The translations under genes and the position numbers were made by a program. A DNA stretch of 64,000 bases from Rikenella sp031551865 (GTDB taxonomy: Bacteria > Bacteroidota > Bacteroidia > Bacteroidales > Rikenellaceae): contig JAVBMY010000001.1 of NCBI GenBank assembly GCA_031551865.1, forward strand, positions 124,001-188,000. The letters run 5' to 3'. A model generated the notes under the pieces. That model was not told the origin of the DNA, searched no databases, and saw nothing but the letters and a program-made list of their open reading frames with translations. Shown piece by piece: positions 1-7,392 of the stretch; within the stretch, counting starts at the first letter, position 1, and each line of letters opens with the position of its first letter.

Positions 1-58
1 GGTCCCTCAGCCTCGCCGGGGATGGCAATGGGAATTTTAACTGCCGGGACGGACAGGA
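1..58 (-). ncRNA. ssrS: possible start of 6S RNA, cut by window edge
   Basis: This 58-nt stretch lies directly downstream of zapA on the same strand and has no reading frame. A 6S RNA gene next to zapA is a known arrangement in Proteobacteria, and I recall a similar order in Bacteroidota, but I cannot verify the fold because the window ends here. The call is positional inference only; it could equally be a zapA 3' UTR. Confidence 0.18.
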
Positions 59-376
59 TCAGCCGTCCTCGCCGTCGCGCCAGGCGTCGAGCTGCTGCTC
101 AAGGGCCCGCAGGCGGAGGGCGGTGGGTGAACGAAGGGCTTCGCGCCGTTTCTGCTCGTTCTCGATGGCGATGTCGAGTGCGGCCATGGCCAGCAGGTCG
201 ATCAGGGTGGCGTTTTTGTGCTTGCGTCCGCGCTCTACCAGTTCCCGGATGTTGGCGGCGGCTTTGCGGACGGTGCTCTCTTCTTCGTCGAGCGATTCGA
301 GATCGGGGGCTGAAAGCGTGATGGTGTATGGCTTTTCGGCGATTTCGACCCGTATTTTTCTCCGTTTTTGTTCCAT
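59..376 (-). CDS. zapA: cell division protein ZapA
   Basis: Small cytoplasmic FtsZ-ring stabiliser of 105 residues, the usual size for ZapA. The N-terminal part (about residues 5-45) has the family pattern of a short beta strand followed by a helix (KIRVEIAEKPYTITL), and the C-terminal half is a long helix suited to coiled-coil dimers. It follows a 101-residue coiled-coil gene on the same strand with a 119-nt gap, probably as one transcript. ZapA binds FtsZ and bundles its filaments at midcell. The assignment rests on sequence pattern and neighbourhood. Confidence 0.85.
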   Translation of the reverse strand: MEQKRRKIRVEIAEKPYTITLSAPDLESLDEEESTVRKAAANIRELVERGRKHKNATLIDLLAMAALDIAIENEQKRREALRSPTALRLRALEQQLDAWRDGEDG

Positions 377-495
377 CTCTGCGTGGATGCACTTCTCCGG
401 CGGGTTGCCCGTAAGGTTACGTGTGCCGGGGGAGCAGTCCTTTTCGTTGTTTTGCGCCCAGCACCACGGTTCCGTGAGCGTGCCTGCGCGTTCCT

Positions 496-801
496 TTATT
501 TCCGGCCGTTACCGACCAGGGCGATGCAGCGGTCGACCTCTTTGAGCATGCGGTTCAGCCGGATCTTGGCCGAGCGCGCGCCTCCCGCGACTTCTTTGAC
601 GGAAACCGTGACCAACAGGCGGTCGATGGTCTGCTGCATTTCAGCGATGCGGGCTTCGGCGGCCTTGAGGTCGGCTTCGAGCTCGTCGCGCTGGCTCCGG
701 ACCCGGTCTACGTCGGCTTTCAGCTGGTTGTTCTTGGCCAACAACTGTTGGAATTCGTATTCCAGGCGATCGAGCGTACGGAGGTCTGCTATTTCGGCCA
801 T
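496..801 (-). CDS. coiled-coil protein upstream of zapA
   Basis: A 101-residue soluble protein that is almost all helix, with heptad-like spacing of Leu, Ile and Val and many Glu, Lys and Arg through residues 5-75 (for example LAKNNQLKADVDRVRSQRDE). No signal peptide or membrane segment is visible. A similar short coiled-coil gene commonly precedes zapA in Bacteroidota, so a role at the division septum, in the manner of ZapB, is a reasonable inference but not shown by sequence. The start is set by a -7 promoter box only 15 nt upstream. Confidence 0.7.
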   Translation of the reverse strand: MAEIADLRTLDRLEYEFQQLLAKNNQLKADVDRVRSQRDELEADLKAAEARIAEMQQTIDRLLVTVSVKEVAGGARSAKIRLNRMLKEVDRCIALVGNGRK

Positions 802-815
802 TTTAAGGATTTTCG

Positions 816-823
816 CAAAGTTA
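816..823 (-). promoter_or_regulatory. -7 box TAACTTTG for the zapA operon
   Basis: On the minus strand this octamer matches the Bacteroidota TAnnTTTG -7 element. It lies 15 nt upstream of the coiled-coil gene start at 801, giving a very short leader. I see no clear TTTG -33 box. Confidence 0.55.
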
Positions 824-1071
824 GCAAAAAATTATGGAATTATGTCGTCTATTGTTGCGGTGACATCAAGCCCTTGGATTGCGGTTCGCCAATTCTTCTT
901 AGGTGCAGATGGGCTGAACAAACAAGAATCCGGTTATGCATAGCCTGGAAGAATCACCCCCTGTCCCGATCGGCCGCAGGCCGAGGGGCGGACGATATGT
1001 TTGCTACGCCGAAGCTGCAAACCCGGGCACGCTCTGCGCGTAGCCGCAGGCGTGGGAAAGCTTTTACGAAA

Positions 1072-2403
1072 TTAAGCCCGTAATAAATCGCCGTACAAAT
1101 CGAATTCGTCGGCCGCGGTGATGCGCACATTCACGAACTGTCCGGGAGCCAACGGCACGGAGGCCGGAGCCTCGATCAGTACCTCCTGGTCGACTTCGGG
1201 CGAATCGTACTGGGTGCGAGCGATCCAGTAGCGGCCCTCGCGGCGGTCGATCAGCACGCGCTGCGCGGTCGCCACCAGACGCTCATTGAGCGAGGCGGCC
1301 ACTTCGCGCTGCACGTCCATCAGCCGGTCGGCGCGCGCTTGTTTCACCTCGTCGGGAATGTCGTCGGTCAGTTTGAGGGCCGAGTATGTGCCTTCCTCTT
1401 CGGAATAGGGAAAGACGCCGAGCCGTTCGAACTTCGCGGCGCGCACGAAGTCGAGCAGCTCCTCGAAATCCGCGTCGGTTTCGCCGGGATAACCCACCAG
1501 CATGGTGGTGCGCAGCGCGATGTCGGGCACGGCCGTGCGCAGACGCTCCAGCAGTTCGAGCGTCTGGGCTTTGGTCAGGTGGCGGCGCATCGAATCGAGC
1601 ATTTGATCCGATATGTGTTGCAATGGAATGTCGAGGTATTTGCAGAGTTTGGGTTCGTCGCGCAAAGCGTCGATCACGTCCTGCGGAAATTGCGCGGGAT
1701 AGGCGTAGTGCAGGCGCACCCATTCGATCCCGTCGATGCGGCAAAGCCGGCGGAGCAGTTCGCCGAGCCGCCGCTCGCCGTAGAGGTCGAGGCCGTAGTA
1801 GGTGGTATCCTGCGCGATGACGATCAGCTCGCGCACGCCGGCGGTGGCCAGCGCCGTAGCCTCGGCTTCGAGCGCCTCCATCGGCACGCTGACGTGCTGG
1901 CCCCGGATCAGGGGGATGGCGCAGTAGCCGCAGCCCCAGTTGCACCCTTCGGATATTTTCAGGTAGGCGTAGTGCGGCGGGGTGGTGGTGACGCGGGGCC
2001 GGGGCACGGGGATCGCGGGCAGTTCCCCGGCGCCGGCCAGCGCGGCTAACAGGCGCTGTTGCTCGGCGGGGGTCACGCCGAAGAAGGCATCGACCTCGGG
2101 GATCTCTTGCTTGAGTTCGGCGGCATAGCGTTCAGGCAGACATCCGAATACGTAGAGTTTCTGTATATCCCCGGCCTCGCGGGCGGCGGCGAATTCAAGG
2201 ATGGTGTTCACGGACTCCTCTTTGGCATCACCGATGAAGCCGCAGGTATTGATCACGGCCACGGGAGCCGCATCGACGGGGGCGTCGTGCAGCGGAGTGA
2301 AACGCCCCGGCGCGGCCACGGCCAAAGCGCCGGCCAGGTGCTCGCTGTCGACCAGGTTCTTGGCGCACCCGAGGGTCACGATATTGATGTTGGTTTTGCG
2401 CAT
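1072..2403 (-). CDS. rimO: ribosomal protein S12 methylthiotransferase RimO
   Basis: Radical-SAM enzyme that adds a methylthio group to an aspartate of ribosomal protein S12. The N-terminal UPF0004 domain carries the three cluster cysteines (TLGCAKN, NTCGF, GCLPERY). The radical-SAM domain has the CxxxCxxC motif in EGCNWGCGYCAIPLIRG. A C-terminal TRAM domain follows, near residues 380-440. At 443 residues it has the normal length. I chose the ATG at 2403 because homologues begin just before the TLGCAKN strand; an in-frame ATG at 2427 would add eight residues. It stands alone, between the zapA operon and a divergent SRPBCC-like gene. Confidence 0.95.
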   Translation of the reverse strand: MRKTNINIVTLGCAKNLVDSEHLAGALAVAAPGRFTPLHDAPVDAAPVAVINTCGFIGDAKEESVNTILEFAAAREAGDIQKLYVFGCLPERYAAELKQEIPEVDAFFGVTPAEQQRLLAALAGAGELPAIPVPRPRVTTTPPHYAYLKISEGCNWGCGYCAIPLIRGQHVSVPMEALEAEATALATAGVRELIVIAQDTTYYGLDLYGERRLGELLRRLCRIDGIEWVRLHYAYPAQFPQDVIDALRDEPKLCKYLDIPLQHISDQMLDSMRRHLTKAQTLELLERLRTAVPDIALRTTMLVGYPGETDADFEELLDFVRAAKFERLGVFPYSEEEGTYSALKLTDDIPDEVKQARADRLMDVQREVAASLNERLVATAQRVLIDRREGRYWIARTQYDSPEVDQEVLIEAPASVPLAPGQFVNVRITAADEFDLYGDLLRA

Positions 2404-2527
2404 ACGAAGTAAATCTCTTTTCGCCATGTAAACGGCATCCCGTTTGCCCTCTCCGGAACAGGGAATCGCCGAAAATCCGGCGCGGGATCAAGCGACCCCA
2501 AAATTAGGGGTTCTCCGCCGATTTTCG

Positions 2528-2535
2528 TAAATTTG
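2528..2535 (+). promoter_or_regulatory. -7 box TAAATTTG
   Basis: Matches TAnnTTTG and lies 25 nt before the ATG at 2560. It overlaps an in-frame TTG at 2533, which is why that earlier start is rejected. Confidence 0.55.
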
Positions 2536-2559
2536 TACGTTAAAATTAACCGGATTCGT

Positions 2560-2979
2560 ATGTCAAGCCATAAATACACCAGCAAAACCGCCGAGGTCAG
2601 GCGCTCCGACGCCGTGATCTTCCACGTGCTGTCGTCGTTCTCGAACTTTACGCCCATCCTCGCCGGAAAAGTCGACGGTTGGGAGGCCACCGAAGAGACC
2701 TGCGCCTTCAAAGTACAGGGCATCCGTGTGGGGCTGCGGATGACCGAGCGCGTGCCCAACCGCCTGATCCACCTCTCGGGGGCCGACGGCGAAGCGCCGT
2801 TCCCCTTCTCGTTCCAGGTGATGCTCGACGGCGTGGAACCCGAACTGACCCACCTGCAAATCGTGATGGACGTCGAACTCAACATGATGATGAAGATGAT
2901 GCTCGGCGGCAAACTACAAGCGGCCGTCGACGGTATCGCCGAGCAGATCGCCCACGCGTTCAATAACGCGCATATCTAA
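2560..2979 (+). CDS. SRPBCC-like small protein
   Basis: A 139-residue soluble protein with a beta-rich N-terminal half and a C-terminal amphipathic helix (residues about 110-135, QAAVDGIAEQIAHAF), the layout of SRPBCC/START-like helix-grip proteins. There is no signal peptide. A Met-rich stretch (NMMMKMM) starts the last helix. Short proteins of this type are common in Bacteroidota, often without a known ligand, so the function is unknown. It is transcribed away from rimO from its own promoter. The fold assignment is by pattern only. Confidence 0.7.
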   Translation: MSSHKYTSKTAEVRRSDAVIFHVLSSFSNFTPILAGKVDGWEATEETCAFKVQGIRVGLRMTERVPNRLIHLSGADGEAPFPFSFQVMLDGVEPELTHLQIVMDVELNMMMKMMLGGKLQAAVDGIAEQIAHAFNNAHI

Positions 2980-3343
2980 GCGATAAGGCAGAGGGATCGC
3001 TCCATCCCCGGGGCGAATCTCTGCAGAGCATCGCCCGGCCGGAAAGAAGCGCCCACCCGCACCCGGGGAGTTCGCTACGCGAACTGCGGGTGCCCGCTTG
3101 GCTGCCGGCCCGAGGAATTCGCGCCCGCCCCGCCCCCCTTTAGGGCGGGCGCGCTCCTTCGCCGGAAGCGTTAGCACGCTTCCAACTCAGTCGGTACGCC
3201 GCCTGACGGCGGCGATCCAAAAGCCCGGAGAAATACGGCGCCTGACGGCGCCGCCACAAAAGTCCGGGGAAATCGGACCGCGCTTTACGCGCCGCCGCAC
3301 ACCTAAGAGAACTCCCATTCCCTAAAACCCTCATACAATAAAA
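2980..3343 (+). repeat. gap filled with GC-rich hairpin repeats (families A and J)
   Basis: No gene seen. Around 3069-3112 is a motif with the hairpin GAGTTCGCTACGCGAAC and then GGTGCCCGCTTGGCT, found again near 21045-21085. A perfect GC stem follows (GCGCCCGCC against GGGCGGGCGC, 3121-3151). From 3228 come two family-A units: GGAGAAATACGGC followed by a GC hairpin, then GGGGAAATCGG followed by another. Similar GGAGAAAT-hairpin units occur in at least five other gaps of this window. Confidence 0.6.
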
Positions 3344-3826
3344 ATGATCTCGATCATCGTGGCGGTTGCCGAAAACCGCGTCATCGGCTGCCAGGGTCGG
3401 CTGGTGTTCCGCATCAGCGAAGACCTGCAACGCTTCAAACGCCTCACTACGGGGCACCCCGTCGTAATGGGGAGAAAAACCTGGGAGTCGATCGGCCGTC
3501 CATTACCCGGGCGCACCAATATCGTAGTGACACGACAGGCGGGCTTCACGGCCGAAGGTGCCGTGACCACCGGCTCGCTTGAACGGGCGCTCGAACTGGC
3601 CCGCCAACAGCCGGGCGGCTCCGACGAGATTTTCGTGATCGGCGGAGGCGAGATCTACACTGCCGCGATGGAGTGGGCCGACCGCCTCTATGTGACCGAG
3701 ATCGACGCCCGGCCCGAAGGCGACACCCTGTTCCCGGTCATCGACCCCGGGGTGTGGCGCCCGCTCTGGATCGAGCAGCACGAGGGATACCGTTTCGTAG
3801 ACTATGCCCGAGCCGGCTGCCTTTGA
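3344..3826 (+). CDS. folA: dihydrofolate reductase
   Basis: Reduces dihydrofolate to tetrahydrofolate with NADPH, feeding thymidylate, purine and methionine synthesis. The 160 residues are the normal length. The N-terminal strand (MISIIVAVAENRVIG), the active-site acid in the ISEDLQRFK helix, the GRKTWESIGRPLPGR cofactor segment and the FVIGGGEIY glycine turn are all present. The substrate-loop region reads RLVFRIS where many DHFRs have a Pro-Trp pair; a related LLFHIS form is, as far as I recall, common in Bacteroidota. It precedes prfB on the same strand, but a 194-nt gap with a repeat separates them. Confidence 0.95.
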   Translation: MISIIVAVAENRVIGCQGRLVFRISEDLQRFKRLTTGHPVVMGRKTWESIGRPLPGRTNIVVTRQAGFTAEGAVTTGSLERALELARQQPGGSDEIFVIGGGEIYTAAMEWADRLYVTEIDARPEGDTLFPVIDPGVWRPLWIEQHEGYRFVDYARAGCL

Positions 3827-3908
3827 TCTTCGGTTTTTCGAAACGACATAGTGCGTCATGCCTGCGGGCAAGCTAATTTGCGCCGGGTACAGCGATTCTT
3901 TATTTATA

Positions 3909-4002
3909 TCATCCCGAGCGAAGCCGAGGCGTCAGAGACGCTTTGCTTTTCAATCTTTGAGAAGTTCCCCCGGCTTCGTTACGCTTCGCCCGGGATGACA
4001 AT
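3909..4002 (+). repeat. inverted repeat, CATCCCGAGCGAAGC type
   Basis: The left arm ATCATCCCGAGCGAAGCCG faces a degenerate right arm (CGGCTTCG...CGGGATGAC) about 50 nt away. Variants of this repeat recur at 5310-5453, 9966-10105, 22970-23075 and 33786-33820. Short repeats of this kind are widespread between genes in bacteria. Confidence 0.65.
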
Positions 4003-4020
4003 TGTAAAATAACTACCCAT

Positions 4021-5104
4021 ATGATAACCAACGAACAGATCAGAGAGCTTCTGAAGCGCCGGGACGCGCTGAGGGGGTACCTTTGACATCGACAGCAAAC
4101 GCGCGGCCGTAGCCGCGGCCCAACAAGAGAGCCTCGCCCCCGGCTTCTGGGACGATGCCGCCAGGGCACAAGAGCACCAGCGCGCCGCCGCCACTCTTAA
4201 ATCGTGGATCACGGCCTATGACGGCGTCGAGACCGCCCTCGGCGAGCTCGAACTCATGCCCGAATTCGTGCGCGAAGGCGCAGCCTCGGAAGAAGACATG
4301 GAAGCCGCCTATGCCGCGGCCCTCGCCAAAACCGAAGCGCTCGAAATGCGCAACATGCTCCGCAGCGACGAAGACCGCATGGGGGCTATCCTCGAAATCA
4401 ACGCCGGGGCGGGCGGCACCGAAGCCCTCGACTGGGCTTCGATGCTCATGCGCATGTACCTGCGCTGGGGCGAACGCAACGGGTATACCGTCAAGACGCT
4501 CGACGTGCAAGAAGAGGAGATCGGAATCAAATCGGTGATGCTCGAATTCACGGGTGACTACGCCTATGGCTACCTCAAGAGCGAGAACGGCGTACACCGC
4601 CTGGTGCGCCCCTCGCCGTTCAACGCCAACAACAAGCGGCAGACCACCTTCGCCTCGGTGTTCGTCACCCCGGCGGTCGAAGACAGCATCGAGATTGTGG
4701 TCAACCCCGCCGACATCCGCTGGGACACCTACCGCAGCGGCGGCGCCGGAGGCCAGAACGTCAACAAGGTCGAGACCGGGGTGCGGCTCTACCACGAACC
4801 CACGGGCATCGTGATCGAGAACACCGAAACGCGCTCTCAGCTGATGAACAAGGAGAATGCGATGCGCATCCTGCGCTCAAAGCTCTACGCGCTCGAACTC
4901 GAAAAACGCCAGGCGCTGCAAAGCGAACTCGAAGGCCAGAAAATGAAGATCGAATGGGGCTCGCAGATCCGCAGCTACGTGTTCGACGACCGCCGCGTGA
5001 AAGACCACCGCACGGGCTTCCAGACTTCGGACGTGCAGGCGGTGATGGACGGCGACATCGACGGGTTCATCCGCGCCTACCTGATGGAGGCGGGAGGCCG
5101 ATAA
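4021..5104 (+). CDS. prfB: peptide chain release factor 2, with programmed +1 frameshift
   Basis: Terminates translation at UGA and UAA. Translation starts at ATG 4021 and meets an in-frame TGA at 4084-4086 after 21 codons. The site has the classic form: an internal Shine-Dalgarno-like AGGGGG, then TAC CTT TGA C. Slipping +1 at CTT leads into the frame that runs 4085-5104, giving about 360 residues, the usual RF2 size. The stop-recognition tripeptide SPF lies in RPSPFNANNKRQ and the peptidyl-hydrolysis GGQ in SGGAGGQNVNK. Synthesis is autoregulated: when RF2 is scarce, ribosomes pause at TGA and shift. It should be annotated as join(4021..4083,4085..5104). Confidence 0.97.
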
Positions 5105-5105
5105 A

Positions 5106-5280
5106 CAAAGCGGCAAATCGTTTAGCAACGATTTGCCGCTTTGTTGTTTGAGCGGACGGTTTCCGGGGTGGCTCTCTTCAAAAAAGCAGCGACGTTACCC
5201 GCGCCGCAGACCTTCACGCCGCGCCGGGTCCTTTTTTGAAAAGAGCCGAATGACAAGAAAGCAGGGGTGAGGGGAGGTAA
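5106..5280 (+). repeat. family G element, copy 1 (palindrome plus long hairpin)
   Basis: A palindrome at 5106-5143 (arm AAAGCGGCAAATCG) starts one base after the prfB stop and may end its transcript. GGTTTCCGG follows, then a long hairpin at 5170-5247. Its 17-nt arms (GGCTCTCTTCAAAAAAG and its near-exact complement) enclose a 44-nt loop that starts CAGCGACGTTACCC and ends CGCGCCGGGTC. The tail AAAGCAGGGGTGAGGGGAGG ends the unit. Related copies: 20830, 50200, 58680 and 62524. Confidence 0.75.
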
Positions 5281-5304
5281 TAGAAAGTAGAGAGTGGTGG
5301 TAAT

Positions 5305-5455
5305 AACATGTCATCCCGAGCGGTGCCACCCGCACTTAACATGTCATCCCGAGCGAAGCCTCAACCACATGTCATCCTGAACGCAGTGAAGGATCTCATC
5401 TGAAATTAGTTCTTTCAGAAACGAGATCCTTCACTGCGTTCAGGATGACATGTAA
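5305..5455 (+). repeat. CATCCTGAACGCAGTGAAGGATCT inverted repeat
   Basis: Two short ATGTCATCCCGAGCG fragments precede a near-perfect inverted repeat at 5367-5453, with arms of about 30 nt ending in the GAGATCCTTC direction around a short centre. A sister copy with matched changes in both arms (AGTG to AGGG) lies at 10022-10105. It sits 14 nt past the end of the minus-strand beta-barrel gene and could act as its terminator. Confidence 0.75.
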
Positions 5456-5468
5456 ATGACGAGACGCC

Positions 5469-6929
5469 TTAGAAGCCCAGTAGCACGCCGATGTTCACCT
5501 GTTGCACCTTGGGACCTTGCCCCGATTTGAAAATGCTTTGCGGGTAGTATTTGGCATAGACGCCGATGTGTTTGTAGCCCACGCCCACCTGCATGCCCCA
5601 GTGGAAGTTACTGAGGTTCAGGCCACGGCGGTTCTTCTCGATCGACGCGCGGTCGCCCTCTTTGGTCTTGGTGTGGGCCCCGAGGCGGATACCGCCGAGC
5701 AGCCCGCCGTTGATCCACGCACCTTTATGTCCGAGCTTGAACTCGGCCAGCAGCGGCACGTTGAGGTAGACGGTGTTCAGCTTGGTCTTATCGTAGGTTA
5801 CTCCGGGCGGGGCGTAGGCCGGCACCACGTAGCCCGAGGCATCTTGCCCCAGGGTCAGGTTGCCGTCGAAACGGAAGTTATTGATCTCGAACCCGAGCCC
5901 GGTAATCAACCCGAAGTGGCGGTTCGACACGATCGTAAAGTCGAACAGGTTGAGGTCGACCCCGATCGAACCGGCGCTTTGCTGCATCCATTGGGCGTCG
6001 TCGGGCAGGCTCAGGTGGCCGAGGCTCTGCACCAGGCCGCCGTATGCGATGCCCAGTCCGGCGAAGTGCCCCCCGCTCCGGCGCCAGCGCTTGGCGAGCG
6101 GCCCGCTGTCGGGGCGCATGCTGAACATGTTGCCGGGTTTGACCTTGCCGTAGAAATTGGTCTGCGAATAGCCCGTGTGCGACGAATAGGAGGTGTTCTC
6201 CTGGGTCGAATAGGTGGTGGTCGTGGTGACCGCCGTAGTGCCGCCGGGGCCGGTGAAGACCACGACCTTAACGCTGTCGGCGGTAGGGGTGGGCGGTATT
6301 GGGTCGGCAGCAGGCAACTGCCTGAGCGCCGACATTCCGATGTACCACGTCGCCTCCCCGTTCATGATGACCTGCGACACGTCGCCGGCTGTAATGTTTC
6401 CGTTGCGGGATATGATAACACTGGCTTTGGGGGCCCCTTGCACCATCAGGATCGTGCGGTCGTACTCGGGACCCACGCCCCGTCTTATACCCTCGATGTC
6501 GACTCGGCCGGGAGTAACGAATATGACGGTATCCCTTCCGCGGGAACCTGTCAGTTCGACTTGGCTGTTCTGCTGAGCATCGAGATCAATGGTTATAGTG
6601 GCGGGCGGGGCGACGGCGACGGGCGGGGCTTGCGGCGGTTTAGGCATATCGCCTGTACCGACTACCCACTGCCCCTTTTCGGGACCGTTGCTCACGCCGT
6701 TACCTCCCGTGAAACGTCCTTCGCGGGTCCAGATCTTCAGGTACGTTTTGCCGTTCTCGCCGCTGATGATCACGTATTCGTAGTTGCGGTTAAACTGTTG
6801 CCGCATGACAGGCACATCGATAATGGTGCCCGGGGCCACGACTATCGTAGTATCGCGTGGGGTGGCCGAAGCGTTGGCGCCCAGGGCCGAAAGGCCGAGC
6901 AGGCTTATAAGGAAGGGAAACTTTTTCAT
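5469..6929 (-). CDS. secreted outer-membrane beta-barrel protein
   Basis: A 486-residue protein with a clear signal peptide (MKKFPFLISLLGLSALGANA). Residues 25-240 are a hydrophilic region rich in Thr, Val and Pro with repeated short strands. Residues about 285-486 form an outer-membrane barrel, with alternating aromatic strands and the last strand ending in Phe (VNIGVLLGF), typical of PorT/OmpW-like barrels in Bacteroidota. A Tyr/Ser/Thr-rich stretch (TTTTTYSTQENTSYSSHT) links the two. No catalytic motif is seen and the function is unknown. It has its own promoter at 6962-6969. Its signal peptide resembles that of the 41-residue gene immediately upstream. Confidence 0.8.
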   Translation of the reverse strand: MKKFPFLISLLGLSALGANASATPRDTTIVVAPGTIIDVPVMRQQFNRNYEYVIISGENGKTYLKIWTREGRFTGGNGVSNGPEKGQWVVGTGDMPKPPQAPPVAVAPPATITIDLDAQQNSQVELTGSRGRDTVIFVTPGRVDIEGIRRGVGPEYDRTILMVQGAPKASVIISRNGNITAGDVSQVIMNGEATWYIGMSALRQLPAADPIPPTPTADSVKVVVFTGPGGTTAVTTTTTYSTQENTSYSSHTGYSQTNFYGKVKPGNMFSMRPDSGPLAKRWRRSGGHFAGLGIAYGGLVQSLGHLSLPDDAQWMQQSAGSIGVDLNLFDFTIVSNRHFGLITGLGFEINNFRFDGNLTLGQDASGYVVPAYAPPGVTYDKTKLNTVYLNVPLLAEFKLGHKGAWINGGLLGGIRLGAHTKTKEGDRASIEKNRRGLNLSNFHWGMQVGVGYKHIGVYAKYYPQSIFKSGQGPKVQQVNIGVLLGF

Positions 6930-6961
6930 AGGTTGGTGGAGTTTAATCCTGCAAGTCGTTA

Positions 6962-6969
6962 CAAATATA
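6962..6969 (-). promoter_or_regulatory. -7 box TATATTTG for the beta-barrel gene
   Basis: A consensus TAnnTTTG element on the minus strand, 33 nt upstream of the start at 6929 and just past the stop of the small upstream gene. Confidence 0.6.
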
Positions 6970-6980
6970 CGGTTTATCTA

Positions 6981-7106
6981 TTATTTACGTGCACCGGAGG
7001 TGGTCTGGTCGGGCACGTAGATGGTGGTGTCGCGCACCGAGGTGTGGGCCTGGGCCGCCAAAGCCGAAAGGCCGAACAGGCCGACGAGGAATGTGAGTCT
7101 TTTCAT
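6981..7106 (-). CDS. 41-residue secreted mini-protein, paralogue of the downstream N-terminus
   Basis: Translating from the ATG at 7106 gives 41 residues and a TAA at 6981-6983. The first 20 (MKRLTFLVGLFGLSALAAQA) are a signal peptide very close to that of the 486-residue barrel protein downstream. The mature part starts with VRDTTIYVP, matching PRDTTIVVAP in the larger protein, so it looks like a duplicated N-terminus that now stops early. The reading frame is intact. It could be a real secreted peptide or the stump of a lost paralogue. Nothing in the short mature part suggests an activity. Confidence 0.55.
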   Translation of the reverse strand: MKRLTFLVGLFGLSALAAQAHTSVRDTTIYVPDQTTSGARK

Positions 7107-7224
7107 GAGTGGTATGGTATTTACGCCCTGTCGGGGCTATGGCACAAGTAACGGATTTTCTGCCAGGTTATTCTTATGACGCGCGCCGGATCGGTTTTGG
7201 ATTTCGACACTGCGATTTTTAATG

Positions 7225-7232
7225 TAATTTTG
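7225..7232 (+). promoter_or_regulatory. possible -7 box TAATTTTG for tgt
   Basis: Fits TAnnTTTG, with a TTTG 25 nt further upstream (7196-7199), slightly long for the family spacing. A transcript from here would carry the hairpin at 7308-7372 in its leader. Confidence 0.35.
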
Positions 7233-7307
7233 CGGTGGCCGATACGAAGTCGGCGCTGCCAGGCGCCGAAGCGACTGAGCCAAAATGCTCCTGCATTTTG
7301 GCGAAGG

Positions 7308-7372
7308 AGATCGCCCGGCCCCACAACGCTTTGCGTTGTCGGGGGCTGGGGCCGGGCGATCCCGCTTTTCAC
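7308..7372 (+). repeat. GC-rich hairpin, GATCGCCCGGCCCC type
   Basis: Arms GATCGCCCGGCCCC and GGGGCCGGGCGATC flank an inner stem ACAACGC/GCGTTGT. The same outer arms, with a different inner sequence, occur at 28013-28062. Confidence 0.6.
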
Positions 7373-7392
7373 AAAACTAAAACGATTCACAC

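Noticed and set aside
802..1071. small gene between rimO and the coiled-coil gene
   Set aside because: Open frames here have no recognisable start signal or family pattern, and the region includes GC hairpins like other spacers.
2533..2559. earlier TTG start for the SRPBCC-like gene
   Set aside because: It overlaps the TAAATTTG promoter box, so it would not be within the transcript.
5502..7151. 549-codon plus-strand frame over the beta-barrel gene
   Set aside because: The minus-strand frame has a signal peptide, barrel strands and a promoter; the plus-strand one has none of these.
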